Of a stretch of 64,000 bases of DNA, positions 1 through 9,551 are shown piece by piece. Made by a program: the position numbers and the translations under genes. Position 1 is the stretch's first letter; every line of letters begins with the position of its first letter. A model generated the notes under the pieces. The model was not told the DNA's origin. It did not search any database and saw only the letters and a program-made list of their open reading frames with translations. The stretch is taken from the NCBI RefSeq assembly GCF_034119845.1, contig NZ_CP139420.1:3598001-3662000 (forward strand). Reading direction: 5' to 3'. This DNA comes from Flavobacterium sp. NG2 (GTDB lineage Bacteria > Bacteroidota > Bacteroidia > Flavobacteriales > Flavobacteriaceae).

Positions 1-1837
1 CAATTTGAGTTGCATCTACAAATTCTTGCATACTTCCTGTAGCTTCAGTGTTTAAAGCATCAAAATTAAGCGTTCTAAACACATCAAAATCTGTCCAATG
101 ATGCCCCCAACTCGGTCCAGGAGGCCACAATTCATTTTCTGGAATAAATTTTTTAATACTCGCTACATTTGGGCACGAAGAAATAGCTAATTCTGGTACC
201 ACAGCAAAATTTTGTTTGTTAAAAAACTTCTCTGTATTAATCCTACCTTCGCTGTAAAACAAGCCATTAGCATGTACACTTTCGTTTGGTTTAAAACCTA
301 ATTTGATTCCTACATGGTCACTCAAAGGAGAAACGGGCACATAATGAAGATTCGAATACGGTTTGACAACCTCTCCTAATTCTTTCATAAAATTAAGATT
401 ATAAACAGGGTCAGAGGCGGTCATTAGGATTTCCTCTCCTCCCTCAATAATCACCATACAAGGATGGTTACGCAATTGTTTTACTACTGAAATAGCATCA
501 GCGAATAGCGATTTTTTATAGGCTTCTCCCTTGGGTAACGACAAACTTGCAATGGGCAAAATATCTTGCCAAACAGTGATTCCTTCGCGGTTACATAATT
601 CATAGAAATATTCAATTTCTGTAGGATGCCATCCAAATATTCTGAGATTATTAAAATTAGCCGATTTGGCCAAGCGAATAAATTCTTGGTATTTTTCCTT
701 AGTAGCACGACCGAAGAAAATATCTGGTGGTCCGCCCCAAGTACCCGAACGAATAAAATGACGTTTCCCATTAATCATTACAGTCCAAGGATTTTCAACT
801 TCTTGTTTGGTAAATCCTGGATTCATCTCCATTTTTAGTTCTCTAATTCCAAAGAGTTTATCATTCGCATCAAGTACTTTGTTGTCATTTTTGACCGTGA
901 TTTTTGCGATATATAGGTTTTGATCTCCTAAATCCCATGGATACCAAAGTTTTGCATCAGCAATGGTAAGGGGAATTTTAAGTTCATTTTTACCAGGTTT
1001 TAAACTAGTGGTTTTTGTCGTTTTGTACACTTTGGATTTGAAATTCTCTCCCTGTACTTCAATCTCAAGCTCCACATTGGAGGCCACAGTCCCGGAATGT
1101 TCAATTTCTAGATGAATATCCAAATCAGCCGATTGCTTTTTTAGATTTACCTTAGTTTCTACATAAACCTGATCAATTTTTGCTTTATCATAAGCCATTA
1201 ACTTTACGGGTTTCCATATTCCTGTAGGTACTAAGTCCACCCAGTAATCTCCATGCCATGCAGGTTTTTTACCTGCTACTTGACTGTATCTTCGGGGTGC
1301 TGGATGTAAACGAACCGCCAAAACATTACGACCTCTTTTGTATTGCTCTAGGCTTATGAGTTTTGTAATATCAAACGAAAAGGGCGTAAACATTCCTTCA
1401 TGAGAGCCTAGTAAAGTACCGTTTAAATACACATCACAAGCATAATCAACTCCCTCGAAATTTAGTTCAATATTTTTGCCTTCCATTTCTTTGGGTACAT
1501 TGAAAATGCGCAAATACCACCATTCGTATTCATTGACCCATTTAGCCTTGACACTATTGCGTCCAAAATGTGGATCTTCAATACGACCAATTCGCCATAA
1601 ATCAGTAAAAACATCACCAGGAACCTGAGCAGGTGCCCAGTTTAAAGCATCTCCCATATGATCGTAGCTTATCTCTGGAAACTTTTCTTCCATACCACGT
1701 CCTGGCAAGGTTCCTTGTAGTTTCCATAAATGACCACTCAAATCATGAATCAATCGTTGAGCATTTTGCTGTTGTGCTATAGAAACACTAGTAAACAGCA
1801 ACAATACTATTATGGTTAGGGTACGTAAAAAATTCAT
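1..1837 (-). CDS. Secreted GH2 glycosidase, beta-mannosidase-like (3' part outside window)
   Basis: The gene starts at an ATG at 1837 and runs off the left edge, leaving about 612 residues. A signal peptide (MNFLRTLTIIVLLL, cut after SIAQ) points to export. The N-terminal sugar-binding domain carries the stretch VPGDVFTDLWRIGRIEDPHF, which resembles the beta-mannosidase / exo-glucosaminidase branch of GH2 more than LacZ. The usual acid/base motif NGNE reads EGGE here (Glu near residue 468). A second glutamate, in VVPELAISS (near residue 549), sits where the nucleophile is expected. It is the last visible gene of a minus-strand run of four secreted enzymes, 29 bp after the GH117 gene. Family-level inference: exo-acting removal of a beta-linked sugar in the periplasm. 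The exact substrate is not visible. Confidence 0.8.
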   Translation of the reverse strand, partial: MNFLRTLTIIVLLLFTSVSIAQQQNAQRLIHDLSGHLWKLQGTLPGRGMEEKFPEISYDHMGDALNWAPAQVPGDVFTDLWRIGRIEDPHFGRNSVKAKWVNEYEWWYLRIFNVPKEMEGKNIELNFEGVDYACDVYLNGTLLGSHEGMFTPFSFDITKLISLEQYKRGRNVLAVRLHPAPRRYSQVAGKKPAWHGDYWVDLVPTGIWKPVKLMAYDKAKIDQVYVETKVNLKKQSADLDIHLEIEHSGTVASNVELEIEVQGENFKSKVYKTTKTTSLKPGKNELKIPLTIADAKLWYPWDLGDQNLYIAKITVKNDNKVLDANDKLFGIRELKMEMNPGFTKQEVENPWTVMINGKRHFIRSGTWGGPPDIFFGRATKEKYQEFIRLAKSANFNNLRIFGWHPTEIEYFYELCNREGITVWQDILPIASLSLPKGEAYKKSLFADAISVVKQLRNHPCMVIIEGGEEILMTASDPVYNLNFMKELGEVVKPYSNLHYVPVSPLSDHVGIKLGFKPNESVHANGLFYSEGRINTEKFFNKQNFAVVPELAISSCPNVASIKKFIPENELWPPGPSWGHHWTDFDVFRTLNFDALNTEATGSMQEFVDATQI

Positions 1838-1866
1838 TTTGGTTGTTTGGTTAGTTAAGTGAATAA

Positions 1867-3156
1867 TTATTTTTTTAATTTTTCAGTTTGTTGTTTGATG
1901 CGTTCCAATTGTTTAGCACTCAATTTGTGCGTGTAGTGAAACTCAGGACTGTATTGGTAATAATGGTCTTTCATTCCTTGGTCATCCACTTCAAGACTTA
2001 AATCACAATCAAAACGCGCCAACTCTGTATGATTCCAGTTTCCACCGGCATTAATGAAATGCGAAATTCCCCAAGTGATTCCTTGACCGTTTTTCGTATC
2101 TGTAAAAGCATCCGGTACAAAAGGACCTGCAGCAACGGGTAATAATTCTGTTATTGATGCTATTTCAAAATTGATCCAATCTTTGGCATATTGAATGGTA
2201 TTGTGCTCCATTCCGTCACGTTGAACAATGGCCGCAACACCTTCTCTAAAAGGGAACAAAGTGGTTTCATGACCCGAATTAAGCACAGGGTTCAATGGAT
2301 GTTTGATAAAGGGTCCCAGCGGATTGTCAGCAATGGCCACGCCTTGCATTCTTATTTTAGAAGGATTTAACTCGGGGCGTTTATCAAAATCAGCTTTGTA
2401 ATAGAGGTAAATTTTTCCATCATGAACTAATGGGTAGGGGTCGTGAATTGAATATTGATCCCAAGCTCCCTCTGGTCCATTTGGTATTACCACTTGATTA
2501 GCTGCTGTCCACGGCCCATTAGGAGAATCAGCATAGGAAACCGCCACAGGACAAAAGTCGCCTCGTAAACCACTTGCTTCCATAAACGCTTGATAATACA
2601 AATAGTATTTTCCTTTCCATTTCAAAATATCGGTAGTTGTTACAGAGCGCCAGCCGGGTTGTGGTTTTGGAGGACGCGGCACTGCAACTCCTTCTTCTTT
2701 CCAAGTAAAACCATCATCGGAAGTTGCATACCAAATTTCAGACAAATCCCAGTCAGAAGACGGAATGATTTCCGTGGCTTCTTTGGCTCTCGCCATCCCC
2801 ACAGGCTTCACGGGCGTATTCCTATAAGTGTACCACAGATAGTATTTTCCGTTTTCGAATATCACTTTGGAAGGATCACGACGTGTAATGGTTCCGTCGC
2901 CATTGTTGTAATCAAATCCTTTGAGCTTGGTATATTTGAATTGGGTGTACAACTCATTTTGCTCCGGTCTAACGGCTTCATAAGCATCATAATTACGGGC
3001 TACGGCAGTACTTAATGGACGATTAGGCTTTGTTTTTGTTATAAAAAAAGGAAATGCTTCAGTATCCGTTTTTTTAGTTGATTTATCCTTCTTTTGAGCA
3101 TTAGTCAAACTCGTAAAAAGAACCAATCCAAACAATAATATATAGGCTTTTTTCAT
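1867..3156 (-). CDS. GH117-type exo-glycosidase (anhydrogalactosidase-like family)
   Basis: A 429-residue protein with a signal peptide ending in LTNAQ. Residues 49-54 read STAVAR, matching the SxAxxR signature of the N-terminal domain-swap helix in GH117. RRDPSKVI (about 92-99), SIHDP (about 236-240) and GHETTLFPF (about 295-303) mark the blades of a five-bladed propeller. Their acidic residues lie where the GH117 active site is expected. Characterised GH117 members release 3,6-anhydro-L-galactose from agar oligosaccharides, but other clades do not act on agar. No agarase is seen in the window, so the substrate is open. The gene is 8 bp downstream of the beta-helix gene and almost certainly cotranscribed with it. 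A GH43-like propeller enzyme is the main alternative. Confidence 0.72.
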   Translation of the reverse strand: MKKAYILLFGLVLFTSLTNAQKKDKSTKKTDTEAFPFFITKTKPNRPLSTAVARNYDAYEAVRPEQNELYTQFKYTKLKGFDYNNGDGTITRRDPSKVIFENGKYYLWYTYRNTPVKPVGMARAKEATEIIPSSDWDLSEIWYATSDDGFTWKEEGVAVPRPPKPQPGWRSVTTTDILKWKGKYYLYYQAFMEASGLRGDFCPVAVSYADSPNGPWTAANQVVIPNGPEGAWDQYSIHDPYPLVHDGKIYLYYKADFDKRPELNPSKIRMQGVAIADNPLGPFIKHPLNPVLNSGHETTLFPFREGVAAIVQRDGMEHNTIQYAKDWINFEIASITELLPVAAGPFVPDAFTDTKNGQGITWGISHFINAGGNWNHTELARFDCDLSLEVDDQGMKDHYYQYSPEFHYTHKLSAKQLERIKQQTEKLKK

Positions 3157-3164
3157 TTCTCAAT

Positions 3165-5150
3165 TTATTTTTTAGCTTTATTTATAAATTCCACTTTCTT
3201 GTAATCGGTTCCAGGAATCCACGCAAAACCAGTAGGTGTCCAATCGACTCCAGGAATCCAAATGGCTTCTCCATACTCATAAGCACCCATGTCAGGGGCA
3301 TTCCCTTTGTAACCATCGGTTACTTTTTTAATTTTAAGTCCTTTATCAATTAGTGGTGAATTGGCCAAAGGAGCAAACATCTTACCTTTTTCAACACTAA
3401 AAGGAAGTGCTGCATATTGCTGGTTGTTTTTAAAATCATTGTCGGCTTCAGGACCTTCGTATTCTTTTTCATCCACTCTGTATTTGCCTCCATCACCAGA
3501 ATGCCACCAAGGGCGAACATCTGAAATATTATTGTAGAGTGTATTGTCTTTAACATTGGTCTGAACTCCATCTCTTTTAGGTACCCAGCTATCAATCAGT
3601 GATTGCTCAGCAGCCCCAGTATTCCAAAAAGTATTATTGTATATTTCATTTTTGACTGCTGTCCAGTTAAAATGCAAACCACCCCATTCCACATCCCAAA
3701 CGACATTGTGATGGACGATATAGCCAGCAGCATTATTGTCAAGGTAAATACCCGTTGCTTTTTTTCCTGCATGTGGTGCAGCATAAGCATCATGAAACCA
3801 GTTGTGATGCAAACTAATATTTTTGGGAATACTGTTACCCGTTACATAAAACAAGCCTCCATCGGCTCCTGAAATTAAACTTTTTTGAACGTGATTGTAA
3901 GCAAACTCACTATCATCACCCGTAACTTTTACCCCATCTCTTGCCGAACCATAAAATGAATTTTTGAAAATCTTAGCGCGAGCTCCTCCACTATTCAGCA
4001 ATTGCGCATGTAAGCCTATGGTGTTAAAATATTGAACAATACAATTTTCGACCCTGCTATCTTCAGCTTGACTACCTAAGTAAATGCCATTTAAAGTTCC
4101 ATTTTCTAAAACTGATTTCTCGATTAGGTTGTGACTTCCTTTTAAGACTTGAATAGCGGCATCTGGTAAAGCAGCCCCTTTTAAATTGGTTATCAAACGT
4201 TCTGCCCCATGTTTTACCATACAATTGGTGATTTTATTATGATTTCCCGTAATGGTAATCATTCCACCAAAAAAATTAAGGCCTTTCAACTGAATATAAT
4301 CTTTGTCAAGAATGGCGGTATGAACGCGAGCAGCAGCCTCAACCAAGTCTTCATTAGGATTTTTTCCCTCCGGAGCATAGAAATAAAGCGCTTTGTTTTT
4401 TTCATCATAATACCATTCCCGTGGTGCATCAAGCGCTTCTAATTTATTCATGAGATAGAAAATTCCTCGATGACCGTTTTCTAAACGTTTGGGACTGTGG
4501 GTTTCTCCAAAAGGCCAATTGTTAGGCAATTCTTCAAAATAAACTCGGTGTAAATCCTTGTCATATTGAGTAATAGTACGTTCCCAACTGCACCCACTAT
4601 GCGCTCCTAAATAATGAATACTTCCACCTGTCCAGTCGATATTTGGGATTTCGTTATTGCTAATAAAAGACATGGAGTAATTGCCCTTAGTAATATCAAT
4701 ATATTTGGCATCTAGTGTGTATTCATTCTGGTCTGAGTCATTAGGCCAACGGGCAATTTGCATCTTTTTTTGATTGTGATACACATTATTCCCATCTCCT
4801 AAAACCAAATTCACATCCGATTTTTTATAAATATTTCCCGAGTATTTCTTCCAATCCTTCATTTGCTCAGTAGCCGATATTATTACAATATCCTTTTCAA
4901 AACAAGTAAACAATATTGGTTTTGAGGCCGTACCCGAATTTTTAGGAACAATATTTTCACGATAGGTTCCTTGGTGAATATAACATATATCTCCTTTGAC
5001 CATAATGTTAGCCGCCTGTGTGATGGTTTTGAACGGATTTGCAACCGAACCATCACCAGCTGATGTATTACGTCCATCAACATGATATTCTTTAGAGAAA
5101 GCATTTATAGCTATCAAGAATAGAAAAAATACTAGACTGTTTTTTTTCAT
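3165..5150 (-). CDS. Secreted right-handed parallel beta-helix protein, putative glycosidase
   Basis: A 661-residue protein with a signal peptide (MKKNSLVFFLFLIAINAFS). It opens with the DGRNTSAGDGSVANPFKTI type of start seen in many secreted parallel beta-helix enzymes. MQIARWPND (near 131) and LDAPREWYYD (near 239) also occur in beta-helix glycoside hydrolases around GH120 and GH141. From about residue 280 to 540 there are many short N/G-rich coils typical of the helix. The C-terminus ends in two IPG-containing repeats (IWIPGVDWTP, AWIPGTDYKK). I could not identify catalytic residues. It lies between the GH2 and GH117 genes, so a role in glycan breakdown is likely. GH141 includes an alpha-L-fucosidase, which would suit the fucose genes nearby, but a lyase or another specificity is possible. 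Confidence 0.6.
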   Translation of the reverse strand: MKKNSLVFFLFLIAINAFSKEYHVDGRNTSAGDGSVANPFKTITQAANIMVKGDICYIHQGTYRENIVPKNSGTASKPILFTCFEKDIVIISATEQMKDWKKYSGNIYKKSDVNLVLGDGNNVYHNQKKMQIARWPNDSDQNEYTLDAKYIDITKGNYSMSFISNNEIPNIDWTGGSIHYLGAHSGCSWERTITQYDKDLHRVYFEELPNNWPFGETHSPKRLENGHRGIFYLMNKLEALDAPREWYYDEKNKALYFYAPEGKNPNEDLVEAAARVHTAILDKDYIQLKGLNFFGGMITITGNHNKITNCMVKHGAERLITNLKGAALPDAAIQVLKGSHNLIEKSVLENGTLNGIYLGSQAEDSRVENCIVQYFNTIGLHAQLLNSGGARAKIFKNSFYGSARDGVKVTGDDSEFAYNHVQKSLISGADGGLFYVTGNSIPKNISLHHNWFHDAYAAPHAGKKATGIYLDNNAAGYIVHHNVVWDVEWGGLHFNWTAVKNEIYNNTFWNTGAAEQSLIDSWVPKRDGVQTNVKDNTLYNNISDVRPWWHSGDGGKYRVDEKEYEGPEADNDFKNNQQYAALPFSVEKGKMFAPLANSPLIDKGLKIKKVTDGYKGNAPDMGAYEYGEAIWIPGVDWTPTGFAWIPGTDYKKVEFINKAKK

Positions 5151-5187
5151 TATTTATGTTTTTTTTGGTTTAGTTAATAGATTGTTG

Positions 5188-8040
5188 TTAAAATTCAAAT
5201 GTTAAATGAAGGACAATAGGCTCATCATCATTTCCAAAATAATTTTCAGAATTGCCTTGAGGTCCCATTTTGTCTCCTTCTTGAAATTTAGTTCCAATGG
5301 CAGGTATGTTTTTCACAAAGGAAATATCTCCTTGAGGAAATTTAGGCGACAATCGGCCTTTAGGATCCTCTTTCGGTGTAGGGTTTTGTGGGGTAAGCAT
5401 TCGCAAGAACGTATGTGGTGAATGACAATAAATGGTAAAGCCATTATTGTTTTTCCCTTTTACAGTCGCCCAATACAAACTTGAGAAAAAACCTTTAAAT
5501 TCAGGATAAACAAATCCAGACTCTCCAGTCACGGTATTGTTATAATCATTCTCCCAAACTTTAAACTGCGTTCCTTTCATCCTATTTCGCCACACTCTGT
5601 ACGGACCATCACCTAGCCATTTCATACCGCTGACTTCTGATTCAGGAAATGAAAATGTAATTCCTTTATAATCGGTTACTTGCTTTTTTCCTTTTATTTG
5701 AACTTCTAAATCCAACAAACCATTAGAATGAATTGTCCATTTTATTTGATCAGAACTCAACTCTTTATGCGAAGCCCAATCAGGAGATTTGTCTTTTAAT
5801 TCGAAAACCGTAAGAATCTCAATCTTATCCTTTTGGGTGTTGGTTGTTAGCGAAATGATTTTATCCTTATGTCCTAAAATGATAGGGCCATTGTGAAACG
5901 GAATTAGTTTTCCTTCTTTTTTCACCTCTTGCAACAAACTTGTTTTATCTGAAAAAACATAGCGTATTCCAGCAGCCTCTACGATTATTTGACCGTTGTC
6001 TTTAACCATTTTAATAGCTCCATTGTTAGACTTAGCTATAATCCTTGTATTCAGTTGTTGTGGTGTCTTTACAGGGTAACTCCAAGTGAAAATTTCCATT
6101 CCAGTGGCATCTATTGCTGTTAAGTACAATGCATCAGCTGTTTGCCAATTCGTTGGTAAAGCTACAGTGAATGTTCCTTTTTCGCCTGGTTTCAAACTTG
6201 GCAATGCTACGTTTGATTGTGCTAAAACATTTAATTTACTAGAACCTTTAGGCCCTTCAAATTGAACCCACTTAGCCGTGATTTTGCACTCCTCTAAATT
6301 TGTAAAATGATAGCGATTTTCTACCCTAAAAACACCATTGAAATCATTTTTAATAAAACGATCTTCTAGGTATATGGGAGACCAAATCTGTTTGATGGTA
6401 AAATAACTCGCTTCTTTCTCGCCATAAGGGCCTACAATTCCATCAGCTGCGTGATTTCCATCGGCATCCAAAAATCCGTTTTTATCGGTACGAACTACGG
6501 CTTCATCTGCAAAATCCCATAAAAATCCACCTGCCGATAAAGGCATATTCCACATTTGTTTCCAATAATCTTCTAAACCTGCTCCATGACCTCCATCGTA
6601 TAATCCGTGCAGAAATTCAGTTGGGAAATATATTTTGTCTTTGGCATACCCATCATAAGCAAACACATGATAACTTGGATAATGCATGGTATTGGTTTTA
6701 TTAAAAATATTCCACGGATGCAAAACCTCTCTTTTTTGAATATCCCAGATGGCATAATCATCATCCAATTCTGTATTCCAGCCTGTTTCATTTCCATTTG
6801 CCCATAATAAAATCGAAGGATGGTTAACATCTCTAACAACGGTTTCTTTTACAATTTTTTCGCCTACTTTAGTATCCAAATGAGGAGAATGCCAAGTACA
6901 TACTTCATCAATAACAAATAAACCTAAGGAATCACAAACTTCTAAAAAATGAACATCAGGCGGATAATGTGACATACGAACTGCATTCATATTCATATCT
7001 TTCATCATTTTTACATGAGCTATACTTAATGCTTTAGAGGTGGTTCTTCCTGATGATGGATAAAAAGAATGACGATTCACTCCTTTGAATTTGATTCGCT
7101 GTCCATTAACATAGATGCCATCGCCAGCTTTGATTTCAACCGTTCTAAAACCAATGCGTTCGGTAAGGCTGTGCAATACTTTTTTACTTTTATCTACAAG
7201 GGCTACGTTTAATAAGTAAAGATTCGGTTTTTCAGGATTCCAGGTTTTTACGTTCTTTGCCTTAGTAGCAATAGACCATTTACCATTTTTAAAATTCATG
7301 CTATCGAGCGGTAAATCCTGAATTTTATTCCCTTTTAGGTCGGATAAAAACAGTTGCACTCCAGTTGCTTTTTTAGAAGCAGAAAAAACATCCATTTCAA
7401 TAGTACCATCCGCTTTAGCATTAACTGCTATACGTTCCATAAAGTCTTTTGGTACAATTTCAAGATAAACGGGACGGTAAATTCCGCCAAAAATCCAAAA
7501 ATCAGCATCACGCTCGGCAAAATTAATGGAAGTATTGGACGACACCTTATTTACTTTTACTTCTAGTAAATTTTCTTTACCGTATTTTAAAAGTTCGCTA
7601 ATGGTATATTTGAATTCATAAAAAGCACCTTGGTGAATTTCTCCTGCTAGTTTTCCGTTGATTTTTACCTCGGCATCCGTCATTACACCTTCAAAAACAA
7701 TCTTAACTTCATTGTTTTTCCATTGTAAAGGAGCAAAAAAAGAACGCTTGTACAAACCATATTCTTTATGTATTTTTTTGGTCTTATCTCGTCCATCATG
7801 TCCGTAGTTATAACCACCAAATCCCTGTAATTCCCAACAAGAAGGCACACCAATTTTGGTCCATTTCCCGCTATTATTTCCTTCAGAACAAAAGAAATCC
7901 CAGTCCACCATATGGTCTTTATCGATTCCAGATAAATACTGAATTTCGGTTTTGTTATTTGAGGTATTTTTAAGAGTTTGTGCTTTCAATGACACAAAAC
8001 TCCATCCTAAAAACACCAGTGCTAAAGCCAGCTTTTTCAT
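5188..8040 (-). CDS. Secreted GH2 beta-galactosidase-like enzyme
   Basis: A 950-residue GH2 protein with signal peptide (cut near SLKAQ). The layout is a jelly-roll sugar-binding domain (HDGRDKTKKIHKEYGLYKRS region), an immunoglobulin-like domain, then the TIM barrel with GVNRHSFYP, the acid/base motif WANGNET (Glu418) and PTEFLHG (Glu475) as probable nucleophile. A long C-terminal region follows, as in bacterial beta-galactosidases. It is the first gene of the minus-strand enzyme run and faces a regulator gene across a 194-bp gap, so that gap should hold the operon promoter. A beta-galactosidase is the most likely activity; beta-glucuronidase or another GH2 specificity cannot be excluded. 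Confidence 0.82.
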   Translation of the reverse strand: MKKLALALVFLGWSFVSLKAQTLKNTSNNKTEIQYLSGIDKDHMVDWDFFCSEGNNSGKWTKIGVPSCWELQGFGGYNYGHDGRDKTKKIHKEYGLYKRSFFAPLQWKNNEVKIVFEGVMTDAEVKINGKLAGEIHQGAFYEFKYTISELLKYGKENLLEVKVNKVSSNTSINFAERDADFWIFGGIYRPVYLEIVPKDFMERIAVNAKADGTIEMDVFSASKKATGVQLFLSDLKGNKIQDLPLDSMNFKNGKWSIATKAKNVKTWNPEKPNLYLLNVALVDKSKKVLHSLTERIGFRTVEIKAGDGIYVNGQRIKFKGVNRHSFYPSSGRTTSKALSIAHVKMMKDMNMNAVRMSHYPPDVHFLEVCDSLGLFVIDEVCTWHSPHLDTKVGEKIVKETVVRDVNHPSILLWANGNETGWNTELDDDYAIWDIQKREVLHPWNIFNKTNTMHYPSYHVFAYDGYAKDKIYFPTEFLHGLYDGGHGAGLEDYWKQMWNMPLSAGGFLWDFADEAVVRTDKNGFLDADGNHAADGIVGPYGEKEASYFTIKQIWSPIYLEDRFIKNDFNGVFRVENRYHFTNLEECKITAKWVQFEGPKGSSKLNVLAQSNVALPSLKPGEKGTFTVALPTNWQTADALYLTAIDATGMEIFTWSYPVKTPQQLNTRIIAKSNNGAIKMVKDNGQIIVEAAGIRYVFSDKTSLLQEVKKEGKLIPFHNGPIILGHKDKIISLTTNTQKDKIEILTVFELKDKSPDWASHKELSSDQIKWTIHSNGLLDLEVQIKGKKQVTDYKGITFSFPESEVSGMKWLGDGPYRVWRNRMKGTQFKVWENDYNNTVTGESGFVYPEFKGFFSSLYWATVKGKNNNGFTIYCHSPHTFLRMLTPQNPTPKEDPKGRLSPKFPQGDISFVKNIPAIGTKFQEGDKMGPQGNSENYFGNDDEPIVLHLTFEF

Positions 8041-8071
8041 AAAGTTGTAATAGTATTAAAAATTAATAAGT

Positions 8072-8087
8072 ATAGTAGAACTACTAT
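8072..8087. promoter_or_regulatory. Palindrome in the divergent GH2 / regulator gap
   Basis: The arms ATAGTAG and CTACTAT are a perfect 7-bp inverted repeat around AA, 32 bp upstream of the GH2 start and 148 bp upstream of the divergent regulator. A CAAAGCTA at 8128-8135 reads TAGCTTTG on the minus strand and fits the Bacteroidetes -7 consensus, but no matching -33 TTG was found. The palindrome would lie between that -7 box and the GH2 start codon, a plausible operator position. Its function is inferred only. Confidence 0.3.
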
Positions 8088-8234
8088 CATCCAGTAGGAT
8101 TCCCGTAGATTTTAAAAATCAATTAGTCAAAGCTATCTAATTCATTATCTTTTTATAACTTTAACCCAGCTTTAACTGTACTTATAACGGTTAAACCAAA
8201 ACCTAACCGACTACCAACCAACAACATAACCAAA

Positions 8235-9380
8235 ATGACTTTATCAGAAAGTGAGAAGCTCGAAATCATATCAAAACTAAAAAAAAGCAATACTTTTAAG
8301 AATGCACCTACAAGTAGTGCGCTACTTCAATACCTTTTTGAGGCCACTCAAAACAAAAGCGCAATTAAGGAAGCTACCATTGATATTGATTTTTTTGGAG
8401 GCTCTCAAAACTCGGACAAAACCAATCCTAGAGTTCGTGTAAATGTTTATAATTTGAGAAAAAAAATTGCTTCGTATTATGAAGAAGAAGGACAAGATGA
8501 CCCTTGGCAACTAACCATTGACAAAGGACAATACCACATTCGCTTCTTTAAAAAAGAAAGAAAGATTAAAAGGAAAATTGACAAAAAAATTGCTGTGCCT
8601 TATATAGGATTAGGCATCGCAATAATAATCCTTATTTTCAACCAAATACCAGCTCAAAAACCAGAACTATGGAGCAATTTCCTAAACCAAGATAAAATTA
8701 CTAATCTGTTTATAGGTGATCATTTTGGAATCATCGGCAATACAATAACCCATGGTAAAGGCTGGACCAGAGATTTTAGCATTAACAACTATACCGACTT
8801 TTATAAACTATTAGACCAATACCCAGAGCTTAAAAACCAAATTAAACCTTCTGATTTTTCATATAGCACCAAGATGGGAATATTAGCTACCCAGCAATTG
8901 GAACGATTTTATCAAAACTACCAGCACGATTTTACCATTCGTTTTTCAACTCAAAGTTCGGTTGTTGAAATCAAAGAAGGAAATGCTATTTATGTGGGGC
9001 CTAGTAAAAATAATAGTCAATTCATTCCCTTTTTTAATGAAGCGAATCCTTATTTTAAATTAAAAGAAAATGTCCTTTACTTAACCAATCATCCGCAGTT
9101 TAAAAACGAAACCTTTGATCTAAGTTCACCAAAAGACACTCTAGAATATGCTATAGTCTCAAAATACCCCAATAACAACGACACCGAACATTTTGTCTTT
9201 TTTTCTCAGCATGACATTGGGGTTAGTGCCACTGTGGAGTATTTTACCAATCAGGATAGCATTCAAAAGTTCACCAAACAACATTTGAAAGACAAAAAAT
9301 ATTTTACCGCTATTTTCAAGGTCAAAGGACAAAGTAGAACCAACACGAATATAAAACTAGAGAAGGTTGTTAGTTTTTAA
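8235..9380 (+). CDS. Membrane-anchored one-component regulator with periplasmic sensor domain
   Basis: A 381-residue protein with no signal peptide. Residues 1-110 resemble a winged-helix-type domain found in other bacteria: RVNVYNLRKKIASYYEEEG followed by DDPWQLTIDKGQYHIRFF, the same order as LRxKLxxYY...DPxxIxIPKGxYxPxF. A basic stretch (KKERKIKRKIDKK) precedes one transmembrane helix at about 118-137 (VPYIGLGIAIIILIF). About 240 residues then face the periplasm and match no family I know. This is a ToxR/CadC-like arrangement: DNA-binding head inside, sensor outside. It is divergent from the four-enzyme operon and likely controls it in response to a glycan. The DNA-binding role is an inference from motif similarity. 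Confidence 0.6.
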   Translation: MTLSESEKLEIISKLKKSNTFKNAPTSSALLQYLFEATQNKSAIKEATIDIDFFGGSQNSDKTNPRVRVNVYNLRKKIASYYEEEGQDDPWQLTIDKGQYHIRFFKKERKIKRKIDKKIAVPYIGLGIAIIILIFNQIPAQKPELWSNFLNQDKITNLFIGDHFGIIGNTITHGKGWTRDFSINNYTDFYKLLDQYPELKNQIKPSDFSYSTKMGILATQQLERFYQNYQHDFTIRFSTQSSVVEIKEGNAIYVGPSKNNSQFIPFFNEANPYFKLKENVLYLTNHPQFKNETFDLSSPKDTLEYAIVSKYPNNNDTEHFVFFSQHDIGVSATVEYFTNQDSIQKFTKQHLKDKKYFTAIFKVKGQSRTNTNIKLEKVVSF

Positions 9381-9447
9381 ACTAATTCAATTTAACGACT
9401 AATAATAACAAGAAAACTTTTTGACTAGTAGTAAATAAATTTTTCTA

Positions 9448-9466
9448 TTACTGTAAGCTACAGTAA
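9448..9466. terminator. Inverted repeat between convergent genes
   Basis: Perfect 8-bp arms (TTACTGTA and TACAGTAA) around AGC lie in the 171-bp gap between the convergent regulator and kinase genes. There is no strong T tract next to the stem, so it could be a weak bidirectional terminator or simply a palindrome. Confidence 0.35.
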
Positions 9467-9551
9467 ATCTATTATAAAATTTTCATTATTATAAATACCT
9501 TTTTAATTCTTATATTAAATTAAAAATTCATAGATCACAATATAACACAAT

